A DNA stretch of 64,000 bases. It comes from Sthenelais limicola (Eukaryota > Annelida > Polychaeta > Phyllodocida > Sigalionidae). Below, piece by piece: positions 1-11,029 of this stretch. The translations under genes and the position numbers were made by a program. Under the pieces are notes generated by a model, which was not told where the DNA came from, did no database searches, and saw only the letters and a program-made list of their open reading frames with translations. The stretch spans positions 56,130,986 through 56,194,985 of the forward strand of contig OW804097.1 of the NCBI GenBank assembly GCA_942159475.1, read 5' to 3'. Every line of letters starts with the position of its first letter. The first letter of the stretch is position 1.

Positions 1-768
1 GCGCGCGACATTAGAGCCCCAGACACTTGGGCCTTTGGGCCGTAATACCCAAGCAGCGTGAGTTACTTGTAGTGTGGGCTGTACTGTCTGATTTCGGGGC
101 GCTAGTGTCCGGGCTCCGTTGGTTGTATGCAAAAAGTGGAAGCTTCATTTGTTTATGGAACGGAGGGTGCGGCTGACTTAACCGACATTCTGAAGTTATG
201 ATTACGTGTACATATGTGATATTGGTTTGATAGAGGTAAAATAAACAGAATGTGATGGTTTGAATTGTGTAAAACATGCTGATTTGGACGTTATAAAGGC
301 GGCATTTTGACTCGGTCCTTTCCGTGTAAGATGTAAAATAGTAACCCATGTATTCGAGTGGAGGAGCTAAATTATTGCAGTTCTTCATGCTGTAAGTACA
401 TCTGAAACGTTATTTTAAGGGTCTAATATTTGTTAATATATGTTTAAACAGTAGTATTGAATCCAAAAATCCGCTATTAAAGTGATTGATTCCATTTTGG
501 AGGAATTTGTCCTGTTATATTTGCTACTGGGCTTGTATTCGGAGGACCCGCTCAAATCCTTTCATGCGATTACTAAGATTACCTCCCTTATTATCGCTCA
601 CCGTGATTAGGCCTAGGCTTTAAATTCTTGTATGAATAGTATACCAGGTGCAGAATATTGATGAATCCAGTCCTATAAGTCTTAATATGATTTTAAATTT
701 GGTTTGTCTTAATAGCTGAGAGTGAAGCTTTAATAATTAGTTATAGAAAAATCAATCATTTACTTTAC

Positions 769-927
769 CAACCTTGTTACATTTCGTTCACATAGACTGA
801 AATGACTTATGTTGATACCAGTAAATCCTGGTTCCGGTGAAGGTTCCAAGAGACCTCCCCAGATAGTCAAAGTAGCTCCTCCCATAATTGGCCACTCTTT
901 AGGAAAAGCATCACTTATATATGGTTC
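769..927 (-). CDS. Exon with IPT/TIG-like domain start (host gene, minus strand)
   Basis: Read on the minus strand, a 53-codon open stretch follows a good acceptor (ctttttcag, just right of 927) and ends at a GTAAAG donor; an alternative donor would end it at 773. The peptide contains PIMGGATLTIWGGLLEP, which matches the start of IPT/TIG domains (P-x-GG-T-x-L-T-I-x-G) in plexins, MET-type receptors and fibrocystin-like proteins. It continues into GINISHFSLC, where such domains have their next strand and a cysteine. Phase 0 at entry equals the exit phase of the exon at 16397-16477, so it can belong to the same gene. Known: IPT domains are extracellular immunoglobulin-like folds. Inferred: gene membership and the downstream half lying off the left edge. 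Confidence 0.6.
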
Positions 928-1031
928 CTGAAAAAGAAATAAGACAGAATTTCAAGATACAGGAAAAAGTCAATATATCCATACAGCTATGTTAATATTT
1001 GAAGTAAGAACGGAGGGACAAAACGTCATAC

Positions 1032-1067
1032 CTGATACATCGTTTCAACGCAAATAGAAACAGATTG
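1032..1067 (-). CDS. Possible 36-nt micro-exon before the IPT exon
   Basis: Minus strand, 12 codons (QSVSICVETMYQ) ending in a clean CAG/GTATGA donor. Phase 0 at both ends fits the next exon (769-927) without a frame change. A cysteine-containing strand just before an IPT start is normal in plexin-like proteins. The acceptor (aataagtag) lacks a good pyrimidine tract, so the left limit is weak. Confidence 0.3.
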
Positions 1068-1177
1068 CTACTTATTGCCCTGATGTCAACGTAACTACAT
1101 AGAAATCGGTAATTAAGCCCATCGTAATCCCATAAGTCATTTTCCTTTCAAATTCGTCTGAAATCGATACTCCCATT

Positions 1178-3170
1178 TTGTACAAGAGGTCTCAGAGTGT
1201 CTCCTCATCATCTTCATTATCAACTAGCTCTGGGTCGTTGTCGTTGACGTCAACTGAGTCCGACGCATCAAGGTCGCCATTAGTGGCGAAGAAGAAGAAG
1301 AGGAAGTCGAAGAATAAAAGTAAGCCTTTTGATCAGGAAAAATTTCTGACAAAGATCAGAAAGTAGAGTCATTTGAAAGATTGACGTTACCAACATTCTG
1401 ATTGAACAGTTTCTTGAAGATGGGAGAGATATCGAGGGCATTCTTAAGCATAGTAAATTTCTGGCAGAGAAGGCAACTACAGGCTTGTATGTGTAAAGGC
1501 CTTTATACAATATGATCAATCCCAAGAGAGCTAATAGGAAAGGGGCCAAGGCTTTCTCTAAGCCAGATGAGGAAAATAAACTTACATTCTTCTGTTATGA
1601 CACTTTGAAGAAAGCTATGGCGACTGATCGCCAAGGGCAAGGCCAGGTTTCTTCTTCCATTACAACTCAGAGGCCAGGTGCCATTCAAAATCTTGCCTAT
1701 ATTCTCATAGCCGTTCTTCTTGCGACAAGCCCGGACACACTAGCAAGGATTGTCAGGTGAGAATAACATATTTTGTGATATTTCTGATGTACAGTTGGTT
1801 GCTATGACGCCCGAATGCAACCAAACCGGAAGTGGTGTTTCACCTTTTTCTCCGAAGGAGGGAGAAAATGGCGCTGCTTCCATTAGTTTCAGTGTTTCGG
1901 ATTTTACACATGTTTACTCCCCCCCCTCTTGTTGGATGAACTGTTGCTAGATTTTGCTTACTCGGACATCGAAGGGATCTATGATGATATTTTCAAGCCA
2001 GAGTTTAAATCTCCTGTGTATTGCGGTAATGGTGACAGCACTGGTGGAGGTGTTCGGTTTACTTTGCCTATCTCACCATTTGGAGCGGACATTAGTGTGT
2101 ATGAGTCGTGTGCTGACGGGGTGTGTGTCTGTCGCCACAAAGTTGGTGAATCCCCTGCACAGCTCCTACCATGTAGAATAGGTTACTATGTGTTTAATGA
2201 CAATTTTCCATTTCTCCGAGAATTTGAGGATGTGTATTATGGTGTGACTGATGGTTTTCCCATCGTAGACAGTGATGTGGCACCTTACGACTGCGAGAAC
2301 TATGCTGGAGGAAGGCATGGTCTTGGTGGCATTGGCAAAAAGCCTCATTGCGTCCACACCCTGGGTGCTGTCCCCAAGTTGCAAGGGGGTGTGTACATAT
2401 AGCAGGGACTATGAACATAATGCAGGTTGCAAGAAGAGACATACCATATTATCAGTAAAAACATTCAAGATGAGTTGGAGGAAGGCATGGTCTTGGCGGC
2501 TTTGGAAAAACCTCATTGTGGGTGCTGTCCCTAAGTCGCAAGTGGGTGTGAGAGCCATAACAGACTGCTCTAGACCCAAAGATGTGTTGGTGAATAATCA
2601 TTGTTCCTCCTTGCTTCATACTTTTTCTTATCAAGGTTTAGATCAGGTGGCAAAAGAGGTAAAACCTGGATCTATAATGACAGTAGTAGATATTAAAAGT
2701 GCTTATAGAGTGGTGCCCATCAGGCCTCACCACCGTCAGTACCTTGGCTTTCGCTGGAGTGTTGATGGAAAGGAATGTTTGTTCGTTGATAACAGATTGT
2801 GTTTCGGCTTCACCCTTAGACCTTACTATTTTGATAGAGTATTGTCATTCATCTCTACAATACTGAGACGCTTAAATCTTCAGGTTGTCCACTATCTGGA
2901 TGACTTGATTTGTGTGTGCAACTCAGTTCAAGCTGGGCTTGAAGCCCAGTTGAAGATACTGGCCCTGCTGAGATTTGTTGGAGTTTAAGTGTCCTGGAAG
3001 AAAATTCTCCCCCCCTCTACAGAGACTGTTTACCTAGGAATTACCGTGATTCTGTGATTTATGGAACTTCGGCTCCCTCATGATGAGCTGGTAAAATTAA
3101 TTTTACTGCTTAAAAGATATGTGTCTGCTGCATTGATTTCCAAGAAGCAGTTGGAATCTTTAAATGACTA
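1178..3170 (+). pseudogene. Decayed Ngaro/DIRS-like YR retrotransposon, 5' part (gag and RT remnants)
   Basis: Several short reading frames line up in order with the better preserved element at 52738-57182. 1178-1366 matches its serine-rich, basic gag (FDQEKFL against FDREQFL). 1512-1760 matches the end of gag, and in another frame shows the C/H-rich knuckle (SSCDKPGHTSKDC). 1929-2400 matches the segment before RT. 2550-2988 is RT palm with VVDIKSAYR and HYLDDL, the YxDD catalytic box. 3061-3170 is the thumb region. Many stops and frameshifts are present. A partial duplication (2311-2392 repeated at 2474-2551) lies inside. Neither terminal direct repeats nor a recombinase is seen, so the copy is dead and truncated. 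It resumes at 5079 after a nested insertion. Confidence 0.75.
2311..2551 (+). repeat. Partial duplication inside the decayed YR element
   Basis: The segment ggaggaaggcatggtctt to aagggggtgtg (2311-2392) recurs, slightly diverged, at 2474-2551, separated by about 80 bp. In the intact relative this protein segment is present once, so the duplication arose in this copy. Part of the spacer (catatagcagggactat to aatgcag, 2395-2425) is also found at 7388-7421 outside the element. Confidence 0.6.
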
Positions 3171-5076
3171 CACTCTAAGAAAAAAGGGTTCTTTTGGGTT
3201 CTTGATAGAACCTCATGGTTCTACCAAGAACCCTAGGGTTCTTCGACACCTAAAAGGGTTCTTCGGGACCACCGGAGGTTCCATCTAGAACCATAGGGGT
3301 TCTTCAGCGATTTAAGGGTTCTTCCTGAACTTGAAGGGTTCTTTAGCTGAAAGCAGTTCTACAAAGAACCTCCTTTTCTCCTTATTCATCGGGATCCATG
3401 TAAAAACAGAAGAATATTTTTTTTTTATTATTTTTTTTTTTCAAAAGTTTTTTCAGCTGCATACATCGGTGCATCATAAAAGCATATACAAAAAAAAAAA
3501 AAACCGATGAAGGCAAGTGTGAGGCCTCATATGCTTAGAAAAATCTCCCGTATATTAATGGTATGCATTTTGAAGCTATTTGATGCATCGGGAAAGAACA
3601 TTTGATTACATAAATGATGTGAAAAATGTACATGTATATCACATTGTAGGCCTACATGTAGGCTATGTAAGTTCCAAACGCTGTAATTCTCCCAATGGCT
3701 TTGAATAGGGTATCATTTGGGGTTTGTTTAGCCTTGGGTGTTGACAACCTGTACCATATTTTACCAATATAACGCCTAGGCGTTTATTTTTTTTCAGGCC
3801 ACTCTTAGCCCCGGCGCTTTTTCGAGGCAGGCGTTTATTGTTTTATGTTAATGAATACCCATGTGAGATGTCCCTTCTTATTAAGCTTATTCTCACTTTA
3901 TAAGGGTAAAGGCAGGGAGAAATGGAATCTAAGTTCCATATACGTCAGTATTCTGAATTATCGCGACCTGGCGTTCATTCATTCATTTCATGACGTTAAT
4001 ACGGAGATAGAGGCCAGACACTGACAGACAGAGGCGAGGGTGCAAGCAGGCCCGTGTTAACCCCACCTTGACCTACATACTGGGCTCACGAGCAAGGTAA
4101 GGCCAGTCACGCCTGGGCGGGCATAGTCCATGAACCTGGACCCTCGCTCCGCAGAGACACTGTGGATAGTGGGTCTGTGCTAGAGACTAGGGCGGGCAGT
4201 GATGTGTGACGGGAGAGAGCACGGTAGGTGTGCTAGCAAGCCTAGGGTTTGTGGCTTGCATTCACTAACAATCTAATGGCCAGAAGAGAAGCACACTTTC
4301 TCACCTGTATGGGAGTCAAGGTAAGTTTATATATTACTAATACGTTTTTTTCTCACATCAGCTCTATAGACTAATTTACTTTCATATTCCTAAGTAGTAT
4401 AAATTAACTTTTGTATTAATGCATTATGTTTCATTTATTCCCAGGATATATGCAAGACTCAGAGAGATGGATAGTAAGGATTGAGAATGGACATGTGGAT
4501 TGAAACCAGTTGTTTCTCTTCCTCTATTCGGACAAGGTAAACCATCAAGTCATGGGAGGGAAGGAGAATAGGACTGCCAAAGTAGGACAACCTCAATTAT
4601 GGCTATAGACTATTGATTACGATTTAAAGATGTGACCTAGGGACCACCTAAGGGATTTTATTTTTATTTACAGGATCTACATTACATCAATGCAGAAGAA
4701 CAGAAGGTTGTATCAACTGGAATACCCACTGAAGAATAAGGGAACATACTATCCACACCATGAAATGGAATATATTGAATAATTTGATGACAAATGATGT
4801 TACTTCAGCAATAAAAACAATAATAAAATCAACTAGGTTGTTAAGGGTTCTTCAAATCAGGGGTTCTATGTAGAACCCTACCTATTTTGGCCAGAGGGTT
4901 CTTCAAAGGGTTCTTCCAATCCAGGGTTCTATGTAGAACCCTGCCTATTCCCGAAACGGGGGTTCTACTTAGAACCCTCAAAAAAGGGTTCTAACAAGAA
5001 CCATTAGGGGTTCTGCCATGTCGACAAGCCGAAGAACCCTTATGGGTTCTTGTTAGAACCCTTTCTTCTTAGAGTG
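3171..5076. mobile_element. TA-flanked foldback (Tc1/mariner-like, non-autonomous) element, copy 1
   Basis: Begins CACTCTAAGAA and ends TTCTTAGAGTG as its reverse complement, with TA on each side (3169-3170, 5077-5078), the target duplication typical of Tc1/mariner elements. About 230 bp at each end are inverted and packed with gggttct / agaaccc words. The 1.4-kb interior holds no transposase frame, so it is non-autonomous. It sits inside a retrotransposon reading frame; the host frame resumes in register at 5079. A second copy with related ends but a different interior lies at 32251-33199. Confidence 0.85.
4155..4815 (+). ncRNA. Possible spliced non-coding transcript unit carried inside the foldback element
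   Basis: The interior of the foldback shows ordered splice-like sites on the plus strand: donors caag/GTAAGG after 4096, caag/GTAAGT after 4320 and caag/GTAAAC after 4536; acceptors ccgcag before 4155, tcccag before 4445 and ttacag before 4674; and an AATAAA at 4810. Exons of about 166, 92 and 140 nt result. None has a long open frame. This is a pattern read by eye, with no transcript evidence; chance sites in an AT-rich interior remain possible. Confidence 0.3.
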
Positions 5077-5078
5077 TA

Positions 5079-5450
5079 CCTCTCTCACTGTGCCCATGTC
5101 GTGAGAGGGGGTAGGGTATTTGCTCGACGATGCTATGTTATGTATAAGTTTATGGTAGTCAAGCGAGTGAATCGCTTGCCTATATCAGCAGGCATGCGTC
5201 AGGATTTGCAATGGTGGTTAATTTTGTGGACAGTTTAATGGTACATCAATGATTATTTCCGACAGCCATCCTACGCCCCTTGTCACTGACGCCTCCATGA
5301 AAGGCTATGGGTCAAATTTTGGAAGAGACTGGATTGTGGGATCCTGGAGAGAGGCAGGCAACCTGGAATGGTCGTCTGCATGTGACCATCTTCAACCTCT
5401 CCCCACCAACCTTACTGACTCCGCAGTACCCGTAATTATTAACACTGAAT
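5079..5450 (+). pseudogene. Decayed YR retrotransposon, 3' part (RT thumb and RNase H remnant)
   Basis: Directly right of the foldback, LSHCAHVVRGGRVF matches LAHCASVFKGGRTF of the element at 52738-57182, in register with the frame that ends at 3170. From 5270 a second stretch, LVTDASMKGYGSNFGRDW, matches its RNase H start (MVSDSSSRGFGIFMGSDW). Similarity stops near 5450, where other repeat DNA begins; no recombinase region follows. Confidence 0.7.
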
Positions 5451-6245
5451 TATGCTGTGGTGGAAGCTTTGTATCTTTCTTCTTTCCCCCAATGAATTGG
5501 GAGGGCATTGGGACAGATCGGGAGTGCCTTCCTGATGATCCATATAATGGATCATCGGGGCAACACTCCCAATATATTAAAATATTAGTAATTCTGACAG
5601 GCAGGCAACTTTGAAAGACTATAACTTCACTAATTTTTGGAGTATCAAAAAAGTGCACTTTTATAATGCTCACTTCTCCTTCTGCACAGGCCATCAGTTC
5701 TTTTTTAGTTTATTTTACAATTCTTTTTATGAATGTGATGTGTCACAAGTCACCAAAGATGGATTTTGAGATACTTAATATGCCACCATATTCAAAAAGA
5801 TGAAATCAGGCTGTTCCTAATGATAGTAAACTTTAATATTTGTTTTAAAATAACTTTTTTTACAGTGATGTGCCACACGAAAATGAGTCAAAAATCGACC
5901 CCCAAATTGGCCCAGAATCATGTATGTGTGGATCCTGGCAGGAATCGGAGAAATGGGCATGTTTGGGTCTGAAAACAAGTCCCGATTTCACACTTTTAAG
6001 AATCATTGGGAGTGCTAAAATCGGCTCTGTTTTCAAATCGGCCCATGTCAATTCATGTGTGGGTCCCCCTTTAATTGTTGCCATGTAGGGAGTGCTGTGA
6101 TTTATTGTAGACTCCTGTAATAAGGTATACAACGATTTGGCAATATATAGAAGAATGGAATTATTTATAATTTTACTTTGAAACTTTAGAAATTCTTGGA
6201 GTATCAACAAAATTTGTTCACTTTTATGATGCAGAGTTTTCCTTC
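5451..6245. repeat. Diverged inverted-repeat DNA, no gene
   Basis: Contains a near-perfect hairpin (gatgatccat / atggatcatc, 5534-5556) nested in a wider attgggag / ctcccaat pair. It also holds a segment at 5620-5690 that recurs diverged at 6170-6245 (ggagtatcaa, acttttat, ccttctg). A gtgatgtgtcaca / gtgatgtgccaca pair recurs near 5740, 5865 and 7105. Reading frames here show no recognisable domain. Likely old non-autonomous DNA elements. Confidence 0.4.
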
Positions 6246-6992
6246 TGCCCTGTCTACACAGGTGCGAATTGGCCCTTGGGGCAACTCGTACGAGTTGACA
6301 CAAATTTGCATACAATCTTTTAACTAAATCTCACCTGTGTAGGGAAAGCTGTGACTACTCAAAGAATCCTATATATGACTAATCGCAGAGGCAAAAATTG
6401 TCCCATGCACATGCAAATTCATATGTGATTTCAGATGTACCACCTACTTCTGCAAGCATTCGCATGTATGCTAGCCACAACAGTTCGCAGACCTGTGTTA
6501 CTGTCCAAAGCTAATCGCAGGAGGTCATGCGAATTTCGGAAAAATAAAAAATTTGCATGTGATTGCAGGTATGTGGGAACAGGTGTATCTTCCCAAGTTA
6601 TTGATGAATCAAAGAGATTTTTTTTACATAATATGTGCAGACGTATTGTCTCAAGTATGTTGAGATCTTTTTTCCAATCATCGATATAGTACACCTCACA
6701 AAAATGTTTTCGGTCTTCTCTCCCCCCATTTACTTATATTTTGAAGTGATCCAAATCGCACATCTGCTGCAAATCCATACCTGCGATTTCACATGAGTTT
6801 GCAGCTGAAATCGCACCTGTGTAGGGAGTAAAACTCAAATTGCAGAGCATTATTTCTGAAATCACACAAGTTCCCTGCTGATTCGCACAGGATTTCTATG
6901 ATTTGCACAGGATTTCTACGATTTCACATGCGGATGATCAGAAGTGCCAGATTCGCACCAGTTTTTGAATTCACAACTGTGTAGACGGGGCA
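6246..6992. mobile_element. Inverted-repeat (MITE-like) element
   Basis: Left end tgccctgtctacacaggtg (6246) and right end read in reverse (tgccccgtctacacagttg, ending 6992) form terminal inverted repeats of about 25 bp with three mismatches. The interior is non-coding and repeats tcacctgtgtaggga-type words (near 6331 and 6816). Its target duplication is not clear by eye (cttct / attct). Confidence 0.55.
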
Positions 6993-7620
6993 TTCTACAC
7001 ATGCCGATATTAGGTCTCCTTCTTCTCATAATTATTTTATTTTATTTTATTTTATTCAACAATTAAAAATAGAAAAAAACCACCAGAAAATAGGTGATGT
7101 GTCACAGGAAAATGAGGAACATTATTTTTAATTTTTATAGTTTTTTACTTTCTTGTTTGCTTCTAGGGTCGTTTCTATAAACAATTTACTCAGCGCTATA
7201 TTTCAGAATCGCAGATCAAATCTTGACGGCCAACCCACTCACGATTTCACTTTTTACCCGCGATTTCACTTTTTATTAGCCCAAATCGCCATTCCAGAGT
7301 TTGTATATGAGTAATTCTCTATTTGATTTCAGGAGACCATTTTTTTAGAAAAAATAAAGTTCGGCGAATCTCTACAATATTGGGTGCATATATATAGCAG
7401 GGACTATCAACATAATGCAGCTGAGGTTTGGGAAGGCTGGGGCAAATATTTCGATTCCAACACATATGATTCAGATACCTAGATTTTCCCTATTATTTTG
7501 CCTTATTGGTACGATTTCAGGTTTTGTACCCCTAATAAGCACCCACGATTAATCGTAGAACCTTAAATCGTAAATGAATATCAAATTGTGCATAATTATG
7601 TATTAGGGGCTTTAACTAGG
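6993..7620. other. AT-rich intergenic DNA with repeat fragments
   Basis: Holds a short (ttatt)n run, another copy of the gtgatgtgtcaca word, a 30-bp match (7388-7421) to the decayed YR element at 2395-2425, and acgattaatcgta-type words shared with 46000-46130. No coding exon seen. Confidence 0.3.
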
Positions 7621-7621
7621 A

Positions 7622-7840
7622 AACTAAAGCCCCCCCCCCCCACACACACACCTGAGCGCCCGCCCATTTAACTTGTCCCGATCCGATTTAACTTGTCCCG
7701 ATCACAAATTCTTAGGAATAAAGTTTTAAAACTCTCCATTTTCGGAGACCCACACCTGGAGCAATTCACCGCCTTTTAGTAAAATGAAATTAATCGGGGA
7801 TGGTGACTCACACCTAGCCAATTAATTCGGGATTAGTGTT
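7622..7840 (+). repeat. Inverted repeat arm A (partner at 12600-13025)
   Basis: A C-run is followed by cacacacacacctgagc, then twice atttaacttgtcccgat, then atcggggatggtgactc. The reverse complement of 12950-13022 gives the same order: cccacacacacctgagc, gatttaact, gtcccgatcc. The arms face inward around 5.4 kb, which suggests the two ends of one large element, or two members of one family in opposite orientation. Confidence 0.45.
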
Positions 7841-8050
7841 CCGATGTTGCCCCTATGAAAATGGGGATTTTAGAATTTTGCATATCTCCGGAAATAAAAA
7901 TGATATAAACTTGATTCAAGTGACCACACATATATATGTAACCTGGGATACACTATCAGATAAACACATGACCAAGGTCATTTGGGGTCAAGGTCAAGGT
8001 CACTTCTATGTCAAACCCCAAAAATTGGCATTTTTGGACATTTGAAGATG

Positions 8051-8763
8051 AACTGGAGGAGGTTACTGGTGGAGGTTAACGGAGGAGGTTGCTGGAGGGG
8101 TTAGTGGAGGTGGTTACTGGAGGAAGTTACTGGAGGGGGTTGCTGGAGGGGTTACTGGAGGGGGTTGCTGGAGGGGGTTACTGGAGGGGGTTACTGGTGG
8201 AGGTTACTGGTGGAGGTTACTGGAGAGGGTTGCTGGAGGAGGTTACTGGAGGAGGTTACTGGAGGAGGTTACTGGAGGAGGTTACTGGAGGAGGTTACTG
8301 GTGGAGGTTACTGGTGGAGGTTACTGGAGGGGGTTACTGGTGGAAGTTACTGGTGGAGGTTACTGGTGGAGGTTGCTGGAGGAGGTTACTGGAGGAGGTT
8401 ACTGGAAGAGGTTACTGGAGGAAGTTACTGGAGGAGGTTACTGGAGGGTGTTACTGGAGGGTGTTACTGGAGGGGGTTACTGGTGGAGGTTACTGGAGGG
8501 GGTTACTGGAGGGGGTTACTGGAGGGGGTTACTGGTGGAAGTTACTGGTGGAGGTTACTGGAGGAAGTTACTGGTGGAGGTTACTGGAGGGGGTTACTGG
8601 AGGATGTTACTGGAGGGGGATGCTGGAGGGGGTTGCTGGAGGGGGTTGCTGGAGGGTTTTGCTGGAGGGGGATGCTGGAGAGGGTTGCTGGAGGGGTTGC
8701 TGGAGGGGGTTGCTGGAGGGGGATGCTGGAGGGGGTTGCTGGAAGGGGTTGCTGGAGGAGGTT
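8051..8763 (+). repeat. 13-bp minisatellite (gttactggaggag)n
   Basis: About 55 tandem copies of a G-rich 13-mer with variant bases. Because 13 is not a multiple of 3, the array stays open in all three plus frames. It gives a 13-residue periodic translation (for example VTGGGYWRRLLEE) that is an arithmetic effect and not a gene. The right third uses a gttgctggagggg variant. Confidence 0.9.
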
Positions 8764-9271
8764 TGTCCCCAGTTTAATTGGGTTGGAGGCTGAATTTGGT
8801 CTAAATTCTTTCAAACACTAGTGAACCTCAATAAACATTGCAAATTTCGTTGAAAATGTCTATACAAAATATATAATCTAAGTATGTAGACTATGCACAA
8901 CACTGCTGGGGGTATAGTTTACATTACCCATGAGAAGACCACAAGTTTAAGATGGGGCACTTTGCCCCCATACATATCTATAGCAAGGAGCTTCTGGTCT
9001 TTGATATAAATCAGGATTTATTCAGATCGGGGCATATTAAGTTAGGATTTATAGGCTTTCTTTCCTTTTAAAATTATGGTGTTTGCCTTTTTTGGAATAA
9101 CCATTACCATTTGGCATGTTCATTATAACATGAAGCACAGCTATGACTAACAATTGCAATGGGCTACATACATTTTAAATATCTAGGTAATAAATATGAC
9201 GTAATGGCGACGCTATGGCGTAATGGCAACATTATAACCAATGCTCACTGCAATTCAACAGCATCTGTATT
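8764..9271. other. Intergenic, AT-rich
   Basis: No exon, repeat array or element end recognised, apart from the likely start of an LTR at its right edge. Confidence 0.3.
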
Positions 9272-9558
9272 TGTTATGTAACATTACGTAACATTGTGTA
9301 ACCTCATTATCTATCTAATTATCACCCATTAATTATAATATCTCATTATTAAATTTGCTAATTATACTTAGCTATCCAGTACTGTGCAAGTCTACTTATT
9401 CATGCTAAGCCATAGGTATTACGTAAGGGCTCCGCCCCCTACTCTTTCCCACATCCTGTAGGGACATATGTACAGATGCTAGATCATTAAATTAGTTGCT
9501 TAGTTCTTCTCACGAAGACCACACGTTCGTTTGCTATTCTTCCATTCATACCTTAACA
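9272..9558 (+). repeat. Possible long terminal repeat ahead of the gag-like frame
   Basis: Starts TGTTATGTAACATT and ends CCTTAACA, the TG...CA form of LTRs. It is followed at once by ctggcggacaacccgctcg, a position and composition that fit a primer-binding site. A gag-like frame starts about 110 bp later. No partner LTR is seen, so the boundaries are guesses. Confidence 0.35.
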
Positions 9559-9665
9559 CTGGCGGACAACCCGCTCGATCTTGGACTTATAAAATCTCAC
9601 ATGAACAAGCGAGTTCTTTCCTGGAATATGGAGAGATTATTTGAACATTTCATCAGATAATAAGC

Positions 9666-10913
9666 ATGGAAGATGCTCCGAATTCGCCTGAGTTGGCATT
9701 GTTCGACAGACTAAAGAAATCGGTGGAACGATTGGCGGCCATCCCTCAAGCGATTGTGACGAGAAGACAATTGAGAGAAAATCGTGGTAAAATATTAAAT
9801 CAACAGCCTAAACAACTTGTTTTCGAGGAACATCCCTATGAAGTGCCTCATGCTATGGAAGATGAGCAGGAAAGACAAGAGATAAATCCACAAGCAATTC
9901 CGCTACCCCCTCCTCCAGTACGTGAACAGATAGAAGAGCCAGAACAAGTTCAACAGGAAGGAGTAGTGAATAATCATTGGTTAGACGATATTATGAACAG
10001 AAATGTGCAGCAACTAGCTGGGAATAATATTGGTCAGGAATGATTAGTTGCAGACAATCCAGTCGACGAGGAGAGAGCCGGCGACCAAGCGCTAGAGGAA
10101 CATTTAGCGCCCAACCCCGACGACGCGGTGAATGATCCAGCGATAGATCACCAAGGTCAGGCTATCGACGATGGACAGCAGCCACAGGTTGGTTTAAATA
10201 TTGAGAACAATGTCAATGAAAACGTGGTAAATGAAGGGGAAGTTCTGGAGGAAAATGACCAGAATCAACGTGAAAGAGTGTTAACACCCCAAGCTGTCGT
10301 TGAACAGCCTCCTGTAGTTAATCAAGGACCATATTATCCATTTGAAACACCAGGATTAAATGATAATTTTGTGACACCTTTACAGACTCCAGCAAAACCA
10401 GTAGTTAACCAGTTCATTCCTTTACAAGCACAGAGGCCTATTCTCAGAAACTTTCCCCAGGCTCCAGTGTTCAATGTGAATGGACCCAGACCTCCTGTGT
10501 TTACCAATACCACCCCTCAACACGTAAATCAACAGCCGCCTCAGTCGCCTAGGCAACAACCTCAGTCGCCTAGACGAGACCCCTATCAACACCAGTGGGA
10601 TATGAATCATCAACAAGGACAGATAGGAGGCATGCAGGCAAATCAGTACGGTTTGCCTCCCCAGAATCACCAATATTTTCCTCAAAATGGTGAGAATATT
10701 GGAGGAAATAACCAATATTTTGCTCCTGTGCAAAATGCGATTCCACAGCAGCAGGCCCAGAATATCGTTAATCACCAGCAACGAAACGATATTCAGCAAC
10801 AGCCACAGAATAATGTTCCTCTTCAGCAACAAGCTGGTTACCAAGCTCCCCAGCAACCAAATATTAACCAGCAGAGCCCTAGAGGATATCAAAATTCATA
10901 TCTATATTTTTAA
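9666..10913 (+). pseudogene. Gag-like Gln/Asn/Pro-rich reading frame with one in-frame TGA
   Basis: One frame runs from ATG at 9666 to TAA at 10913, 415 codons, broken only by TGA at 10041-10043. The first 125 residues start with an amphipathic, charged segment (LKKSVERLAAIPQAIVTRRQ) and become acidic and proline-rich. After the stop the frame continues acidic and then becomes strongly Gln/Asn/Pro-rich (QQPPQSPRQQPQSPRR). No zinc knuckle, protease or RT follows; satellite DNA begins at 11030. Position after an LTR-like segment suggests a truncated LTR-retrotransposon gag, but I cannot name a family and a low-complexity host protein is possible. The stop may be a mutation, an assembly error or a readthrough site. 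Confidence 0.45.
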
Positions 10914-11029
10914 CCAAATTCAGGCAGACCTAAACAATTATTAGAAAAGGCGAAATTGCATAAAAAATATATTTCATTTAAGATATGGGAGTTATTTTAC
11001 ATGTCATAACGTGACATAAACATTCCAAC

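Noticed and set aside
8089..8821. Three long overlapping plus frames (158-234 codons)
   Set aside because: They translate a 13-bp minisatellite; openness in all frames follows from the repeat having no stop in any register.
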